64,000 nucleotides of DNA, from contig JAMZAV010003114.1 of NCBI GenBank assembly GCA_024449915.1, positions 1-64,000 on the forward strand, read 5' to 3'. The notes under the pieces were generated by a model. It was given only the letters and a program-made list of their open reading frames with translations. It was not told where the DNA came from and made no database searches. The DNA is from Sweltsa coloradensis (lineage: Eukaryota > Arthropoda > Insecta > Plecoptera > Chloroperlidae). Positions within the stretch are counted from its first letter, which is position 1. Every line of letters starts with the position of its first letter. The position numbers and the translations under genes were made by a program. Of the stretch, positions 63,331 through 64,000 are shown in pieces.

Positions 63331-63839
63331 AATGACCCGTTTCACATCAACATGTTTCGTCACAGAGTAATAGCGATAGCGTTGATATTAGTCACTCAAC
63401 GGTAATAGTATCATCATAATGATTAGGGTTCTACCTGCCCTGTACAGACTTTCAGTACAGTAGTTACTTATAATTATCTAGGAAACATATTTCTCGTAGG
63501 TATGTGCGCTGTAGGGTACACACAAGTAACAAACGACTTAACTAAAGGAACATAAAATTCCATGCGTGATCATTATAGGGGAACTTCCAGAGAAAGACAC
63601 CGCCTTTGTAGCGCGTCATTAAATGTTCGCACCTTCGGGCTAAATTTATTCATTGATTTAGGGTCGGTCTGTGAATACGGGAGCCGTATGCCTCGGTTCC
63701 TGTCGGCATCCATAACAGATTACGGTTTAGGACGCGAGTGACGAGATCGGTTTGGACCTCGCCGCCCCGCACCTTTTAATCTTCTCCACCGATGACTCCC
63801 TGTCCGCGCGTACGATCATTACCGGGGGGGGGGGGGGGG

Positions 63840-63905
63840 GGGTAAAAACCCCGGTCTCCCGATTGCCGGTCGAGTGCTTTACCCATAAGCTACCGGGATT
63901 GTTGG
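63840..63905 (-). repeat. tRNA-like SINE head after a G run
   Basis: GGTCTCCCGATTGCCGGTCG, then GTGCTTTACCCATAAGC: the antisense of the 60920 copy. A 19-base G run (63824-63842) replaces its B-box end. Confidence 0.5.
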
Positions 63906-64000
63906 TGCATTGTAGATCTGTAAATTGAGAAATAATCATTATCTTATTAGAAATTACAATTTCTTACTTTTGGAATGCGTTCGAGATAAAGACTTTCACA

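Overview
This is a eukaryotic, very probably arthropod and perhaps hemipteran-like, stretch of AT-rich and transposon-dense DNA. The evidence is spliceosomal introns with GT-AG borders, one gene spread over tens of kilobases, tRNA-derived and 5S-like SINE fragments, LINE tails, hAT, foldback and Helentron-like DNA elements, and a dense scatter of the palindrome TAGGCCTA. There are no operons, Shine-Dalgarno sites or bacterial-type genes. The species call is inference only.

One protein-coding gene can be supported. It lies on the minus strand and encodes a membrane-anchored short-chain dehydrogenase/reductase (SDR) of the retinol dehydrogenase / 17-beta-HSD type 2 / 3-hydroxybutyrate dehydrogenase branch. 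Five exons join in frame: 46191-45999, 43083-42913, 18470-18318, 17880-17682 and 17209-16984. They give a 312-residue protein with every splice phase matching. A sixth, weaker 5' exon at about 61413-61445 would add 12 residues and make the locus about 45 kb. The protein keeps the SDR fold landmarks but has lost or changed most catalytic and cofactor-loop residues: TGxxxGxG reads TSCDTAFG, NNAG reads NTAG, the serine motif reads NIGA, and YxxxK reads YTASR. It is a candidate pseudoenzyme or atypical SDR.

Layout. 1-8.2 kb: LINE 3' end, SINE, Helentron-like elements, foldbacks and a TTA-flanked MITE. 8.6-9.6 kb: 61-bp minisatellite, a hammerhead-ribozyme-like motif and tandem tRNA-like units. 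9.7-12.8 kb: mostly unique DNA rich in TAGGCCTA. 12.87-13.72 kb: an 853-bp near-perfect foldback with a hammerhead-like motif in each arm. 14.4-15.4 kb: Helentron-like element. 16.57-18.5 kb: MITE and the last three SDR exons. 18.5-42.9 kb: the 24.4-kb intron between coding exons 2 and 3, filled with SINE, LINE, MITE and simple repeats. 42.9-46.2 kb: coding exons 2 and 1. 46.2-61.4 kb: the putative first intron, holding a hAT element with a perfect 8-bp duplication, a foldback with a perfect 9-bp duplication, another hAT MITE and more repeats. 61.4-61.7 kb: candidate first exon and promoter. 61.8-64 kb: SINE, Helentron-like element and Penelope-like inverted repeats.

The most interesting signals are the degenerate SDR active site, the three complete hammerhead-like folds, the Helentron-like family with its own sub-terminal pairing and T-T flanks, and several MITEs with exact target-site duplications.
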